Shown here one piece after another: positions 32,168-41,332 of a DNA stretch of 64,000 bases; within the stretch, counting starts at the first letter, position 1; every line of letters begins with the position of its first letter. The stretch comes from Traorella massiliensis. Lineage in GTDB: Bacteria; Bacillota_I; Bacilli_A; Erysipelotrichales; Erysipelotrichaceae. The translations under genes and the position numbers were made by a program. Under the pieces are notes generated by a model. That model had not been told where the DNA came from and did not search any database. It saw only the letters and a program-made list of their open reading frames with translations. Location of the stretch: assembly GCF_900104665.1 (NCBI RefSeq), contig NZ_LT629967.1:441624-505623 (forward strand). Reading direction: 5' to 3'.

Positions 32168-33625
32168 ATGGTAAAACTAATACAATTTGAATTAAAGAAA
32201 ATATTTAAAAGTAAATTTAATTTGATATTACTGATCATAGCGATTGTTTTTCAATGTGTTATGCTAAATAAATATGTATTTAATTCTGAATATCCTACTC
32301 TTCAAATGAAAGATAATACTGTTCTGTCAGGAATTGATATGTATCTTTATTATGATAATTTTTATATCCAGCATCAAGGTACTGTAAATGATGAATATAT
32401 CAATGAATGGAAACATGAATATTATGATAAATTAGATGAAGTTCTTGATAAGGAAAAAATGATTCAAATATATGGTGATAACTATAAAGAAATGATGATC
32501 GCAGGAGAAAATGGAACATTGAATAAGGAAGAAGTACAAGCCTATGTTGATTTTGTAAAAGAAAGGAGTCAGAAATTGAATTTAGAGTATGCTCCGATAT
32601 CTTTTTCTGAAGAAAATCCTCATAATTTTCATATTGATCTATATTTTGAGTCTGAAATGGAAGAATATGTATATACCTTAAAAGAATTATACTTTGGTTC
32701 CAACTTTGAAAATGAAAATAACTATTTGAATATTCTTAACCAATCAAAAGATCATAAAATAATAGCTTCCGAGATTGACGGTGAAGTAGAAATCAAAGAT
32801 TTAGGTTTCTTGGAATATTTGGATCATCCTGAATATGAACTTATTTCTCAGCTGAATATGAATCAAATAAACTGGTTAAATGTAAAATGTGAAAATGTAC
32901 CATCTCTGATGGATACTACAATAGGGGCAGGAATTCTTAATCATGCATTTGGTGAATTTATAATTAATTTAATTTATTTTTTATGGCTCATTGTAGTATG
33001 CTCGAATTTATTTGTGTGTGAAAATGATAAGCAAACGGATGCGCTCTTAGCATGTTCCAAAGGGTATAAAAAAATAACAATGGCTAAAATTTTGACGATG
33101 TTTCTGTTAAGCCTCACAGTATTCTTGTTAAGCATATTTATAAACTCTATTTCTGTTTTAACATCATTTCAAATCAAAAATCTTCATCTTGCATCTTATG
33201 GTTTTTCTATCATTTATTCTGGATTGACAGTAATCTTGTATACTTGTTATGAATTATTAGCAAGGCAAATGGGATTGATATTTTGTAGCTTTTTGTGTGT
33301 GGCAGGATTGAGTGCTTTTCTATCATGTTTTACGAAAAGTCGCTTTATAAGTGCGGTGTTCATGATGATGTTTGTAGTATTACCGATGTTTTTACCAATG
33401 TTCACAAACGGAAACATATTGTTTTCCCTTATGCCGTTAATTATGAATCATACCACAACGTATTTTAGTTTGAACTATGGTATGGCTGGTTTAATTTCTC
33501 CCATTGTTGATCTAGGCGGTACAATCATTCATACCGCAACCCTTGTCTGTCTATTCTGGATCATTGTTTCAATTATTCTTATGATTGGCTGTTATATAAA
33601 ACAACAAAGACACATCGTGAGGTAA
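32168..33625 (+). CDS. ABC-2 type permease-like protein, paralogue 2
   Basis: 485 aa, starting MVKLIQFELKKIFKSKFN at the ATG behind GAGG; the longer upstream reading overlaps paralogue 1 and has no ribosome site. Same plan as the first: an N-terminal helix, an extracellular domain with IYGDNYKEMMIAGENGTLN, then helices around ILNHAFGEFIINLIYFLWLIVV, and the final IKQQRHIVR. The first ~75 nt are nearly identical to those of paralogue 3, including the ribosome-site region, indicating recent duplication or gene conversion at this junction. The extracellular domains have diverged much more than the ends. Confidence 0.85.
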   Translation: MVKLIQFELKKIFKSKFNLILLIIAIVFQCVMLNKYVFNSEYPTLQMKDNTVLSGIDMYLYYDNFYIQHQGTVNDEYINEWKHEYYDKLDEVLDKEKMIQIYGDNYKEMMIAGENGTLNKEEVQAYVDFVKERSQKLNLEYAPISFSEENPHNFHIDLYFESEMEEYVYTLKELYFGSNFENENNYLNILNQSKDHKIIASEIDGEVEIKDLGFLEYLDHPEYELISQLNMNQINWLNVKCENVPSLMDTTIGAGILNHAFGEFIINLIYFLWLIVVCSNLFVCENDKQTDALLACSKGYKKITMAKILTMFLLSLTVFLLSIFINSISVLTSFQIKNLHLASYGFSIIYSGLTVILYTCYELLARQMGLIFCSFLCVAGLSAFLSCFTKSRFISAVFMMMFVVLPMFLPMFTNGNILFSLMPLIMNHTTTYFSLNYGMAGLISPIVDLGGTIIHTATLVCLFWIIVSIILMIGCYIKQQRHIVR

Positions 33626-33627
33626 CT

Positions 33628-35061
33628 ATGATAAAATTAATACAATTCGAATTAAAGAAAATATTTAAAAGTAAATTTAATCTGTTATTGTTGATTTTGA
33701 TATTTGGTACATGTTTCTATATGATAAGAGAACAGTCATCTCGTCATTATTATCCTTTTGAAGGAGAAAATATTTCATTAGAAGGAGAAACTTTAAGTGA
33801 TATCGAAACAATGCGATATTTAGATGAGTTCAAACATCTTCATGCTGGAAATGTAGATGAAAATTATCTTAAAGAAATGCAGGATTTATATAACTCTTAT
33901 ATTGAAAAGTTCCAAATGGATGAATTGGATGATGAATTGATGAAAAAGGCATATGGAGATAATTATCTTGAAATCATAGAAGCTGGAATGAATGGTAGCA
34001 TGTCTGAAAGTGAAATTGAAGAGTTACGACAAAAAATATATGATGCACAAGATAGTTCTGAAATCCAATATGGTGTATATTGGCCAGATATTTATTATAA
34101 TGAAGATGGAACATTTTCATTAAATATATTCTATAAGAATCAGGATAAATCTAGAATATTGTCGATGTTATTTAGTCCTTCTTATGAAATGCTGGCAAAT
34201 AAAGAAGAACATCTTATTAATTATAATGATATAAAAAATAAAAATTATGAGATGCATGAATATGATAGTAGTCGTATTGACTTTCATTCAGGTTTTCTAC
34301 GGGCAGAGTATATAACAGAAGATGAGCTTGCCTTATTAAATGAAGATTACGTAAACTGGTTGAACCATAAGTTCTTATCAAATTCTACTTATGCTGATTC
34401 AGAGGTTGGTTTAGAAACATTAAATAGGATGATTGGTGATTCGAGCATGGTATTGAGCCGGTTACTGCTGATCTTGTTGATAGTTGTTTTATGTGCAGAT
34501 GTATTTTCTATTGAAAGATCAAATTATGTCGATCAGCTATTAGCTTGTTCACAAAAAGGAAATCGACAGGTGTATGTTGCGAAATGGATCACAATGCTGA
34601 TTCTATCCATATTAATTTGTATTGGGTATGTGATCATGGCAGTAGGCTATGTAAGATATCTTGTACCAATAAGAAACTGGAATTTAGTTTCAGAATCACA
34701 GTTCTTTCTTTTTACTTATAAAGAGCTGATCTTAAACAATATAGGTGTACTTTTGACAGCTTTATTGGCAACGGCATCTATGACAGGCTTTTTATCTTGT
34801 GTTACTAAAAATCGCTTTGCAAGTGCTATTGTCAGTCTGTGTATTCTTTTATTTCCGTTTTTTACAGGAAATTGGCCAGGTCCATATAAAAATATTCCAA
34901 GTATGATTGTTTATGGTACTGACCTTTGGTGGGGTGAATTTAAAAGCATAGGTGGTGTTATGGCGTCGTCGCTGATTTTGACAGCCTCACTTTGGCTAAT
35001 AATAAGTTTAGTCATATTTGTGATTGGCTATATTAAAGAAAGAAGGCATGTTGTTAGTTAG
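33628..35061 (+). CDS. ABC-2 type permease-like protein, paralogue 3
   Basis: 477 aa, start MIKLIQFELKKIFKSKFN two bases after the previous stop. Extracellular part contains DENYLKEMQDLYNSYIE and AYGDNYLEIIEAGMNGSMS, aligned with the same block in the other two. C-terminal helices start near residue 275 (VLSRLLLILLIVVLCADVF) and end in YIKERRHVVS. With the ATPase, the three permease genes make an unusually large ABC-2 set: one ATPase for three different permease chains, possibly working as alternative or mixed dimers. The terminator at 35178 closes the operon. Confidence 0.85.
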   Translation: MIKLIQFELKKIFKSKFNLLLLILIFGTCFYMIREQSSRHYYPFEGENISLEGETLSDIETMRYLDEFKHLHAGNVDENYLKEMQDLYNSYIEKFQMDELDDELMKKAYGDNYLEIIEAGMNGSMSESEIEELRQKIYDAQDSSEIQYGVYWPDIYYNEDGTFSLNIFYKNQDKSRILSMLFSPSYEMLANKEEHLINYNDIKNKNYEMHEYDSSRIDFHSGFLRAEYITEDELALLNEDYVNWLNHKFLSNSTYADSEVGLETLNRMIGDSSMVLSRLLLILLIVVLCADVFSIERSNYVDQLLACSQKGNRQVYVAKWITMLILSILICIGYVIMAVGYVRYLVPIRNWNLVSESQFFLFTYKELILNNIGVLLTALLATASMTGFLSCVTKNRFASAIVSLCILLFPFFTGNWPGPYKNIPSMIVYGTDLWWGEFKSIGGVMASSLILTASLWLIISLVIFVIGYIKERRHVVS

Positions 35062-35177
35062 AGGTGAAATAGAAAGGTGTGTCTTTATGCTCGCCTAAAT
35101 TTGATTTCACTAAGTATCATCGTAACGCCATTGGTAGTTGATGAATTTTGTGACTGGGAAATTAATTCTATAAATTT

Positions 35178-35203
35178 AGGATCATTTTTGATCCTTTTCT
35201 TTT
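35178..35203 (+). terminator. Terminator of the ECF/ABC operon
   Basis: AGGATCA (35178-35184) and TGATCCT (35189-35195) with a 4-nt loop and a T-rich tail. Between 35062 and 35177 I see no gene or other clear structure. Confidence 0.82.
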
Positions 35204-35269
35204 AGATATAACACTGATGAAACAATAACACTTTTGTCATTTCAAATAGTATTTGAATTTTATTTTTGA

Positions 35270-35296
35270 TATAATTGATTCATAAAAATGGAGGTG
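35270..35296 (+). promoter_or_regulatory. Extended -10 and ribosome site that decide a TTG start
   Basis: TGaTATAAT (TATAAT 35270-35275) places transcription near 35282. GGAGGTGATG follows at about 35289-35298, so the ATG at 35275 lies upstream of the mRNA start and the TTG at 35302 is the likely start. Confidence 0.75.
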
Positions 35297-35301
35297 ATGT
35301 T

Positions 35302-36321
35302 TTGGGCAGAAGTGGTGGAGGCCGCAGTGGCGGCGGGTCCCGAAGCGGAGGCGGATTTAGAGGAGGTCGTTCTTCTGGAGGCTTCAGAGGAGGCGGACGT
35401 TCATCCTTTGGAAGGTCATCTTTTGGAAGATCTTCAAATAGTTATCATCATTCACCGCCACCGCCAAGACCAAGAGGACCGGTATTTATAAGGGGGCCAC
35501 GATATCGGGGACCACGTTATTATCGTTCTGGCGGTTCGATATTTGGCACGATTCTAGCATTTATCATACTTGGTTTTATCATCATAACGTTATTTGGCAC
35601 TTTAACAATAGGCGGATTGTTCAATTCTTCATCTGATATACCAGAGAATACAACACAAAGAGAGCCATTGGCTGGAGTTGTCAACAAAACAGACTGGTAT
35701 GAAGATGAACTAGGATGGATACGAAGCAGTAATGTGCTTATTGATGGTCTGGAAGATTTCTATACTGATACAGGTATTCAGCCTTATGTCGTTCTACTTG
35801 GGTACAGTGATGAATATTGGAACGGAAGTACATTTGATCCTACAGCGGCAGATAATTATCTGGAAACTTTATATGATGAAAGATTTACAGATGAAGGGCA
35901 TTTCATTTTTGCCTATTTCTCTTGTCCTAATGATTCAGAATATGAAATGGATGGAGAATTCCGTTATCTAAGTGGCTATGCTGCTGACAGCATTATGGAT
36001 AATGAAGCTATTTCAATTTTATGGGGAAATTTTGAAAAGAACTATTATAATACTTCCTTATCAATTGAAGAAATGATTGGTGAAACTTTTAAAGATACTG
36101 GAGAATCTATCATGAGTCGTCCTACTAATGGCTGGGATGTTATGAAAATTGTGGTGATTGCCGGTGGAGCTGTTCTTGTTGTCTTTATAATTTATAAGAT
36201 CATCAAGAGCAAGCATCAAAGAGAAAAAGAAAAAGAGGAATATACAAAGGAAATTTTAGAGAAACCTTTGGAAACATTCGGTACAGATACAAGTGATCTG
36301 GAAGAAAAATATGGTGAGTGA
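35302..36321 (+). CDS. TPM-domain-like membrane protein with Gly/Arg/Ser-rich N-terminus
   Basis: 339 aa from the TTG at 35302. The first ~45 residues are low complexity with repeated RSGGG, FRGG and SSFGR units, followed by His/Pro-rich HHSPPPPRPRGP and YRGPRYYRSG. A membrane helix (about 75-98, IFGTILAFIILGFIIITLFG) leads to an extracytoplasmic domain. Its LIDGLEDFYTDTGIQPYVVLLGY resembles the TPM (TPM_phosphatase/Psb32-type) fold. A second helix (VMKIVVIAGGAVLVVFIIYK) ends in a charged cytoplasmic tail. PspA is encoded next to it, as in the Bacillus ydjFGHI group, where a Gly-rich TPM protein also neighbours PspA. Function probably in envelope stress; domain call by pattern only. Confidence 0.72.
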   Translation: MGRSGGGRSGGGSRSGGGFRGGRSSGGFRGGGRSSFGRSSFGRSSNSYHHSPPPPRPRGPVFIRGPRYRGPRYYRSGGSIFGTILAFIILGFIIITLFGTLTIGGLFNSSSDIPENTTQREPLAGVVNKTDWYEDELGWIRSSNVLIDGLEDFYTDTGIQPYVVLLGYSDEYWNGSTFDPTAADNYLETLYDERFTDEGHFIFAYFSCPNDSEYEMDGEFRYLSGYAADSIMDNEAISILWGNFEKNYYNTSLSIEEMIGETFKDTGESIMSRPTNGWDVMKIVVIAGGAVLVVFIIYKIIKSKHQREKEKEEYTKEILEKPLETFGTDTSDLEEKYGE

Positions 36322-36337
36322 AAGGAGAACATACACT

Positions 36338-37009
36338 ATGGGAATACTTGCAAGATTTAAAGATATTATGTCTGCCAACATTAATGCGCTTTTGGATAAG
36401 TGCGAAGATCCGGCAAAAATGATTGATGAATATATGCGTCAGTTAACAGAAGAATTAGCTGATGTGAAAAAAGAAACAGCAGGTGTCATGGCCGAAGAAA
36501 AGCGTACAAAGCGTATGCTGGATGAAAATAATGAACAAATTGAAAAATATGATACAATGGCTAGAAAGGCATTGGCTGCTGGAAATGAAGATGATGCACG
36601 CATTCTTCTAACAAAGAAGCAAGAATATGTAACAAATGGTGCGGATATTCAAAAGTCATATGATATAGCTCATGCGAACGCTACAAAGATGCGTGAAATG
36701 CATGATAAACTGACAAAAGATATTCAGACACTTGAACAGCGCAGAGCAAATGTAAAGGCTAAGGTAGCTGTTGCGAAGACACAGGAAAAGATCAATAAGG
36801 TTACAGGTTCAATGGATGCTGCAAGCAGTTCTATGAGAGCTTTTGAAAGAATGGAAGAAAAAGCCGATCGTATGTTGGATCAGGCAAATGCTATGGCTGA
36901 ATTAAATGAAGAATTAGATCCTGTGGAAGATCTGGAAGCAAAATATTCAGGTGCATCTGCAACTGTTGAAGATGAACTTGAAAAAATGAAAAAAGAAATG
37001 GGACTGTAG
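36338..37009 (+). CDS. pspA: PspA/IM30 family envelope-stress protein
   Basis: A 223-aa, almost entirely helical coiled-coil protein that binds stressed membranes and forms ESCRT-III-like assemblies. MGILARFKDIMSANINALLDKCEDPAKMIDEYMRQL is the diagnostic N-terminus, with the membrane-binding amphipathic helix in the first 20 residues. The long coiled coil continues to about 160 and the C-terminal helix ends VEDELEKMKKEMGL. The ATG at 36338 follows AAAGGAG, 14 nt after the end of the TPM-like gene, so the two form an operon. No pspC or LiaRS-type regulator is adjacent. Confidence 0.94.
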   Translation: MGILARFKDIMSANINALLDKCEDPAKMIDEYMRQLTEELADVKKETAGVMAEEKRTKRMLDENNEQIEKYDTMARKALAAGNEDDARILLTKKQEYVTNGADIQKSYDIAHANATKMREMHDKLTKDIQTLEQRRANVKAKVAVAKTQEKINKVTGSMDAASSSMRAFERMEEKADRMLDQANAMAELNEELDPVEDLEAKYSGASATVEDELEKMKKEMGL

Positions 37010-37012
37010 TAA

Positions 37013-37050
37013 AAAATCCTGTTATTGGAATAAACCAATAGCAGGATTTT
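37013..37050 (+). terminator. Terminator after pspA
   Basis: A 16-bp stem with one G-T pair (37013-37028 with 37035-37050), 6-nt loop, ending TTTT. The ISL3 element begins about 20 bp downstream. Confidence 0.88.
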
Positions 37051-37068
37051 ATGGTATATTAAATTATC

Positions 37069-38663
37069 GTGGGAAATGATCCCTGCTTTAAATTTTGAGT
37101 GGGATAAGACTTTCCTCGCTTTAAATTTTAGATGGGGTTAAAAAAACTACCTCGCTTTGATAGAATTTTACTGGTCTATTTCATTCTTATCAAAGGAGGT
37201 AGCTATGAATCATTCTATCATTAATGCTTTAAATTTAAAAGAGGAAGAAATTGATTCCATTGAGTCTGTTTCTTCCTTTCATAATGAGGATTTCCTCATC
37301 ACTCTGAATCTCAAAGACCATATCTGTCCGAATTGCGGCTCTCTGACTCGTTCCATCAAGGACTATAAGATCCGCAAGCTCCACATGAAGATCTTTATTC
37401 GCTTCAATTCTATTGTCTATTATAAGCGAAGACGTCTGAAATGCGAACACTGTGGAAAGTCTTTTGTGGAAAACCATCCTTTCGGTTCCACCCGCAAGTC
37501 GGTGGCTCCTTCCACGATCATCAGCGTGCTGGAAGCTCTGAAGCCTTACAACTCTACGTTTTCCTCTGTTGCGTCCACTTACGGACTCTCGGTCGGAACG
37601 GTTGTCGATATCTTTGATAAACATGTCCAAATCCCAAGAAAACACTTAACAGATATCCTGTGCTGGGATGAATTCTATTTCAACCGGCGCTCACGCTATA
37701 AATATGCTTTCATCATGATGGATTTCCATAAGAAAGTCATCCTCGATATTTTTGAATCCAGACATGTCCAACATTTAAGTGACTATTTCTATTCCATCCC
37801 TTTGCAGGAAAGAAAAGCTGTAAAGTATATCATCATCGATATGTACCGCAACTACAGGGATATTGCCTCTGTGTATTTCCCCGATGCTGCTGTCTGCATC
37901 GATCCGTTCCACGCTGCTAAAAGAGTCAATGATGCACTGAACACTCTGAGAAAACGGATCATGCGCAGGAAGAAAGAAAACGGTGATATGTTTTCCTACA
38001 GCCTTCTGAAAAACAGATACGAGCTGTTACTGAAGAATCGAAATGAACTGGAATTCGAAAAGAAGAAAAAGGATATGATTCTGGGTTATTCCATCACAGA
38101 AAGGGATCTGGCTGATCTGCTTCTTCAAATGGATAGCCATTTAAAAACAGCTTATTTTCTAAAGGAAAGATTTATTCGCTTCAACAGCAGCGACAGGAAG
38201 CGTTTCACCAATCGGAAGACAAAAGAAGAAGAGCTGAATAAACTTTTCAAGGATATGCTCGATTCAGGCATTGAGGAAATGAAGGGATGTGCGGGGACTC
38301 TTCGAAGCTGGAAGGAGGAAATCCTAAATTCATTTGTATGGATTGATGAAAGGCGTTTATCAAACGGACCTATCGAAGGAAAGAATACTTATATAAAAAA
38401 GATCATCAGCAATGCCAACGGATTTACTAATTTTGAGAGAGCAAGGAACAAGTTTCTTTATTCGCAGAACCTATATGAAACTTACTCTATTACTGAAAAG
38501 AAGACAAAAGTCAAAAGAAAAGGCGCCAAAAGAGGCACCTATAGGAAACATAAATAACCTTTAATTAATGATTGATTTTTAGAATGAAAGTAGGCTCCTT
38601 TAAAATTTCAGCGGGGTAAATTCACCCCGCTAATATTTAAAGGTTTTTTTATTTTTCCCCGCT
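37069..38663 (+). mobile_element. ISL3-family insertion sequence, apparently complete
   Basis: About 1.6 kb with one transposase gene. The left end GTGGGAAATG (37069) and the reverse complement of the right end (GCGGGGAAAAAT, ending 38663) are imperfect inverted repeats. Both are followed by a subterminal CTTTAAAT..TTGAGTGGG / CTTTAAATATTAGCGGGG block. On the left this block is repeated twice (about 37084-37107 and 37114-37137). A GC-rich hairpin AGCGGGGT / ACCCCGCT (38610-38617, 38624-38631) lies inside the right end and may stop read-through. The ends are set by eye and I found no clean 8-bp target duplication. Confidence 0.75.
37205..38557 (+). CDS. ISL3-family transposase
   Basis: 450 aa from the ATG behind AAAGGAGGTAGCT. 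N-terminal zinc finger CPNCGS...CEHCGKSFVENHPFG, an HTH (SVLEALKPYNSTFSSVASTYGLSVGTVVD), then the DDE domain: DEFYFNRRSRYKYAFIMMD (D), DMYRNYRDIASVYFPDAAVCIDPFHAAKRVNDALN (D) and GPIEGKNTYIKKIISNANGF (E). These match DDE_Tnp_ISL3. The ending is strongly basic (KTKVKRKGAKRGTYRKHK). All motifs are intact, so the element may be active. G+C is above its neighbours, consistent with recent arrival. Confidence 0.95.
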   Translation: MNHSIINALNLKEEEIDSIESVSSFHNEDFLITLNLKDHICPNCGSLTRSIKDYKIRKLHMKIFIRFNSIVYYKRRRLKCEHCGKSFVENHPFGSTRKSVAPSTIISVLEALKPYNSTFSSVASTYGLSVGTVVDIFDKHVQIPRKHLTDILCWDEFYFNRRSRYKYAFIMMDFHKKVILDIFESRHVQHLSDYFYSIPLQERKAVKYIIIDMYRNYRDIASVYFPDAAVCIDPFHAAKRVNDALNTLRKRIMRRKKENGDMFSYSLLKNRYELLLKNRNELEFEKKKKDMILGYSITERDLADLLLQMDSHLKTAYFLKERFIRFNSSDRKRFTNRKTKEEELNKLFKDMLDSGIEEMKGCAGTLRSWKEEILNSFVWIDERRLSNGPIEGKNTYIKKIISNANGFTNFERARNKFLYSQNLYETYSITEKKTKVKRKGAKRGTYRKHK

Positions 38664-38682
38664 ATTTTTTAAAGCGCCGATT

Positions 38683-39705
38683 TTATTTTAGAAGCAAATA
38701 ATAGAGACAACTAGCAATATCCGGATAAACATAGTTTTTGTCAGAAGGTGTCAAGCCAAATAATTGATCATAAGAATAATTTTTTAGATGAATATGACTA
38801 CTGTCATAGTAGTTAGGTTTAGCTTGTAGAATCGACTGAAGAATTTCTTCAGATGTTAAATCATTAAGGTTACCGATAAGTTGTGAAGTAGCACCAGTAT
38901 TGCCATAATAGAAGTTAAGCTGCTGATCAACTTTGAAAAAGGCCTGTTTAGGTTCATTTTCAAAGAAATCTTTTAAATACTCTTCACTTAGTGATGCCAA
39001 TATTTTCTTTTCATTAAAGTTTGTTACTTGTTTTTTGATTTCACTGCTGTCAATATGCCTTTGATCCATGAAATCGAATAAAATAGGATAATCTTCATGT
39101 GCAAGACGTAATTTCTGATAGTTTATCATACGAGTCGTAGGCATAAAATTAGGAATCACAAAGAAAAAATCATCATAAGGTATTTCATGAAGAAGCTGAT
39201 CGATAGCATCAAGATCTTCGATTAGATATTGGCTGATCATAAAGCTTAAAAAGACTTTGATCCCTTTATTATGCAAATAAATAGCTGTCTCTTTTAATAC
39301 ATCAAATCCTTGTTCGTTATGAACGATTTCATTGTGATGTTTCTTTCCACCATGGAAAGTTAAACCAGCATAGGGTGTACCGTATTTGACTAATAATGAT
39401 AAAATATCATCTTTATCTTTTCTTTTCATTAAGGCAATTCCCGTTGTTGAACCATGATGATAATAATAATCATGAACTTCTTGATGGGTGAATTGCAGTA
39501 TTTCTAGAGCTTGTGGATGATTATATAACTCATTATCTAAAGTAAAAGAACAAGATTTATTTAATTTTTCAAAAACTGGTCTTAGTTTTTGAATACATTT
39601 CTGATAATCGCTGAAGGACATGATTTTTTCATAGCCTCCATTTACATAGCAGTGCTGGCAACTCGTATTACATCCAGCAACTAAAATATCAATATTATAT
39701 TCCAT
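38683..39705 (-). CDS. Radical SAM protein of unknown substrate
   Basis: 340 aa with the radical SAM cluster motif C12-x3-C16-x2-C19 (VAGCNTSCQHCYVNGG), placed at the N-terminus as usual. It is followed by SFTLDNELYNHPQALEILQFT, which resembles the glycine-rich/ribose region in position only, and by GLTFHGGKKHHNEIV. No SPASM-type Cys cluster is obvious in the C-terminal part. It starts 17 nt after the ABC-F gene, with AAGGAGATG, so they form an operon. The pairing suggests that the radical SAM enzyme works on the same problem (translation inhibitor or ribosome), but it lacks Cfr-like features I could recognise. Substrate unknown. Confidence 0.85.
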   Translation of the reverse strand: MEYNIDILVAGCNTSCQHCYVNGGYEKIMSFSDYQKCIQKLRPVFEKLNKSCSFTLDNELYNHPQALEILQFTHQEVHDYYYHHGSTTGIALMKRKDKDDILSLLVKYGTPYAGLTFHGGKKHHNEIVHNEQGFDVLKETAIYLHNKGIKVFLSFMISQYLIEDLDAIDQLLHEIPYDDFFFVIPNFMPTTRMINYQKLRLAHEDYPILFDFMDQRHIDSSEIKKQVTNFNEKKILASLSEEYLKDFFENEPKQAFFKVDQQLNFYYGNTGATSQLIGNLNDLTSEEILQSILQAKPNYYDSSHIHLKNYSYDQLFGLTPSDKNYVYPDIASCLYYLLLK

Positions 39706-39722
39706 AATACATCTCCTTGTTA

Positions 39723-41255
39723 TTATTCCAATAGAATTAGTCTTTCATTTTTTATCTGATAAACCTTGTCACAGACCTCATCAATATATTTACGATCATG
39801 GCTTACAGAAATAATAGCCCCATCAAAATCATTTAAAATATTTCTTAATATTGGATTACTGAGTGGTGATAAGTTACGGGTTGGCTCATCCAGGATAAGA
39901 ACGTTACACTTTTCCATGATAAAACGAATTAAAAATAGTTTAGCTTTTTGTCCTTCACTACACTCTTGAATCTTTTGAACCATTTCATCACGAGTAAATT
40001 TCATTCTTCCTAACATCGTACGAGCTTGAGTAATTTGTTCACTTGTCTTTTCAAAAGCTAAAAAGGATAGGGGTGAATCATCAGGATTCATCTTTTCAAT
40101 ATAGTTTTGTGGCATATAGCCAATCTTTAAATCCTTTCTATCTTTTAAATCTTCATAGATTTTTCTTAAGAGCGTTGTTTTACCACAGCCATTATCACCA
40201 ATGATCACAACTTTTTCATTTCCTTTGACAAATAAATTGACATCTTGAATTAAAAGATGCTCATCAGCATGAATAGAGTCATAATGTAGATCACAGATGA
40301 TTTTCTGTTTATTCCAATCGAAAGGATCAAAGTAGACATCGATTGCTTCTTCTAATGTATCCAGCTTTGTGTAACCTTCTTTTTCATAACGCTTTTCCAT
40401 AGATTTTAAGGAATGCATCTTCTTTTTTAAGAGTCGTCCTTTTGCTGGATTCTGACGAGTGATCGTATTTTGATAATGATGAACACTATTCATGATATCA
40501 TTGAGCTTTCGTTGTTTCTCAAGATATTCCTGCTTCTCTTTATGAGCTAACTGTTCTTCTCTTTCAATCGATCTTTGTCTTGTTTCTAAAAAAGAAGAAT
40601 AGGATCCATGATAAAAGGAATGCCGAACCTTTGTTTTCTTATTGACCTGTTCCAGTAAGAGAATATCAGTCGCACATCTTTCAAGCAAGGTTTCATCATG
40701 AGAGATAAACAAGATACCATGTTCATATTCAATCATAAAATTTTCCAGCCATTCTAATGTTGATATATCTAAATCATTGGTAGGTTCATCTAAAAACAGC
40801 ATCGTTACAGGCTCCATTAGTATTTTTAATAGCTGTAGCTTAACTTTTTCACCACCGCTTAAATGCTGAATCAATGTTTCTCTTTCCACAAAATCACTTG
40901 ATAAATGTAGTTTTATACATAATTCTTTGATTTTTTGAAGTTCATTATATTTTTCTGGCGCAATGATGTCATTCACATTTTCTTTTAAACAATATTCATA
41001 AGGTGTGCTTTGATTCCATGAAGGATCAAACACTTGTGAAAGATAACCGATATTTTCATGTGTCCGATCAATTCTTCCACTTATATTGACATAAGATAGC
41101 TCCATACCTAAAAGAGCCTTCATAAGCGTACTTTTTCCATTACCTTCTTCTCCGATAATAGCCATCTTGTCTTTATCGTTAAGAACCATATCAAAATGAT
41201 CAAGTAATGTTTTTCCTAAATGATTTGTAATCGTTAAATTTTTAACAGTGAGCAT
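39723..41255 (-). CDS. ABC-F protein (ribosomal-protection type)
   Basis: About 510 aa, two ABC domains without membrane parts. First domain: Walker A IIGEEGNGKSTLMKALLG, LSGGEKVKLQLLKIL, FLDEPTNDLDISTLEWLE. A charged linker of about 80 residues follows (RQRSIEREEQLAHKEKQEYL and a basic KGRLLKKKMHSLKSMEKRY), the P-site tRNA-contacting part in ABC-F proteins. Second domain: GDNGCGKTTLLRKI, CSEGQKAKLFLIRF, DEPTRNLSPLSNPI. The second-domain motif is one I associate with antibiotic-resistance (Lsa/Vga-like) ABC-F proteins. The start at 41255 has AGGAGG 7 nt upstream. Antibiotic specificity cannot be read from sequence. Confidence 0.9.
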   Translation of the reverse strand: MLTVKNLTITNHLGKTLLDHFDMVLNDKDKMAIIGEEGNGKSTLMKALLGMELSYVNISGRIDRTHENIGYLSQVFDPSWNQSTPYEYCLKENVNDIIAPEKYNELQKIKELCIKLHLSSDFVERETLIQHLSGGEKVKLQLLKILMEPVTMLFLDEPTNDLDISTLEWLENFMIEYEHGILFISHDETLLERCATDILLLEQVNKKTKVRHSFYHGSYSSFLETRQRSIEREEQLAHKEKQEYLEKQRKLNDIMNSVHHYQNTITRQNPAKGRLLKKKMHSLKSMEKRYEKEGYTKLDTLEEAIDVYFDPFDWNKQKIICDLHYDSIHADEHLLIQDVNLFVKGNEKVVIIGDNGCGKTTLLRKIYEDLKDRKDLKIGYMPQNYIEKMNPDDSPLSFLAFEKTSEQITQARTMLGRMKFTRDEMVQKIQECSEGQKAKLFLIRFIMEKCNVLILDEPTRNLSPLSNPILRNILNDFDGAIISVSHDRKYIDEVCDKVYQIKNERLILLE

Positions 41256-41332
41256 CTTCATACCTCCTTTGGTATGAATGACAAAGTGCGCAATAAAAAA
41301 CATCTAAACAAAGATTCAACTTTCATGTTTTC

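Noticed and set aside
37235-37645. 136-codon minus-strand frame within the ISL3 transposase
   Set aside because: Antisense to a complete transposase with all catalytic motifs; no promoter or ribosome site.
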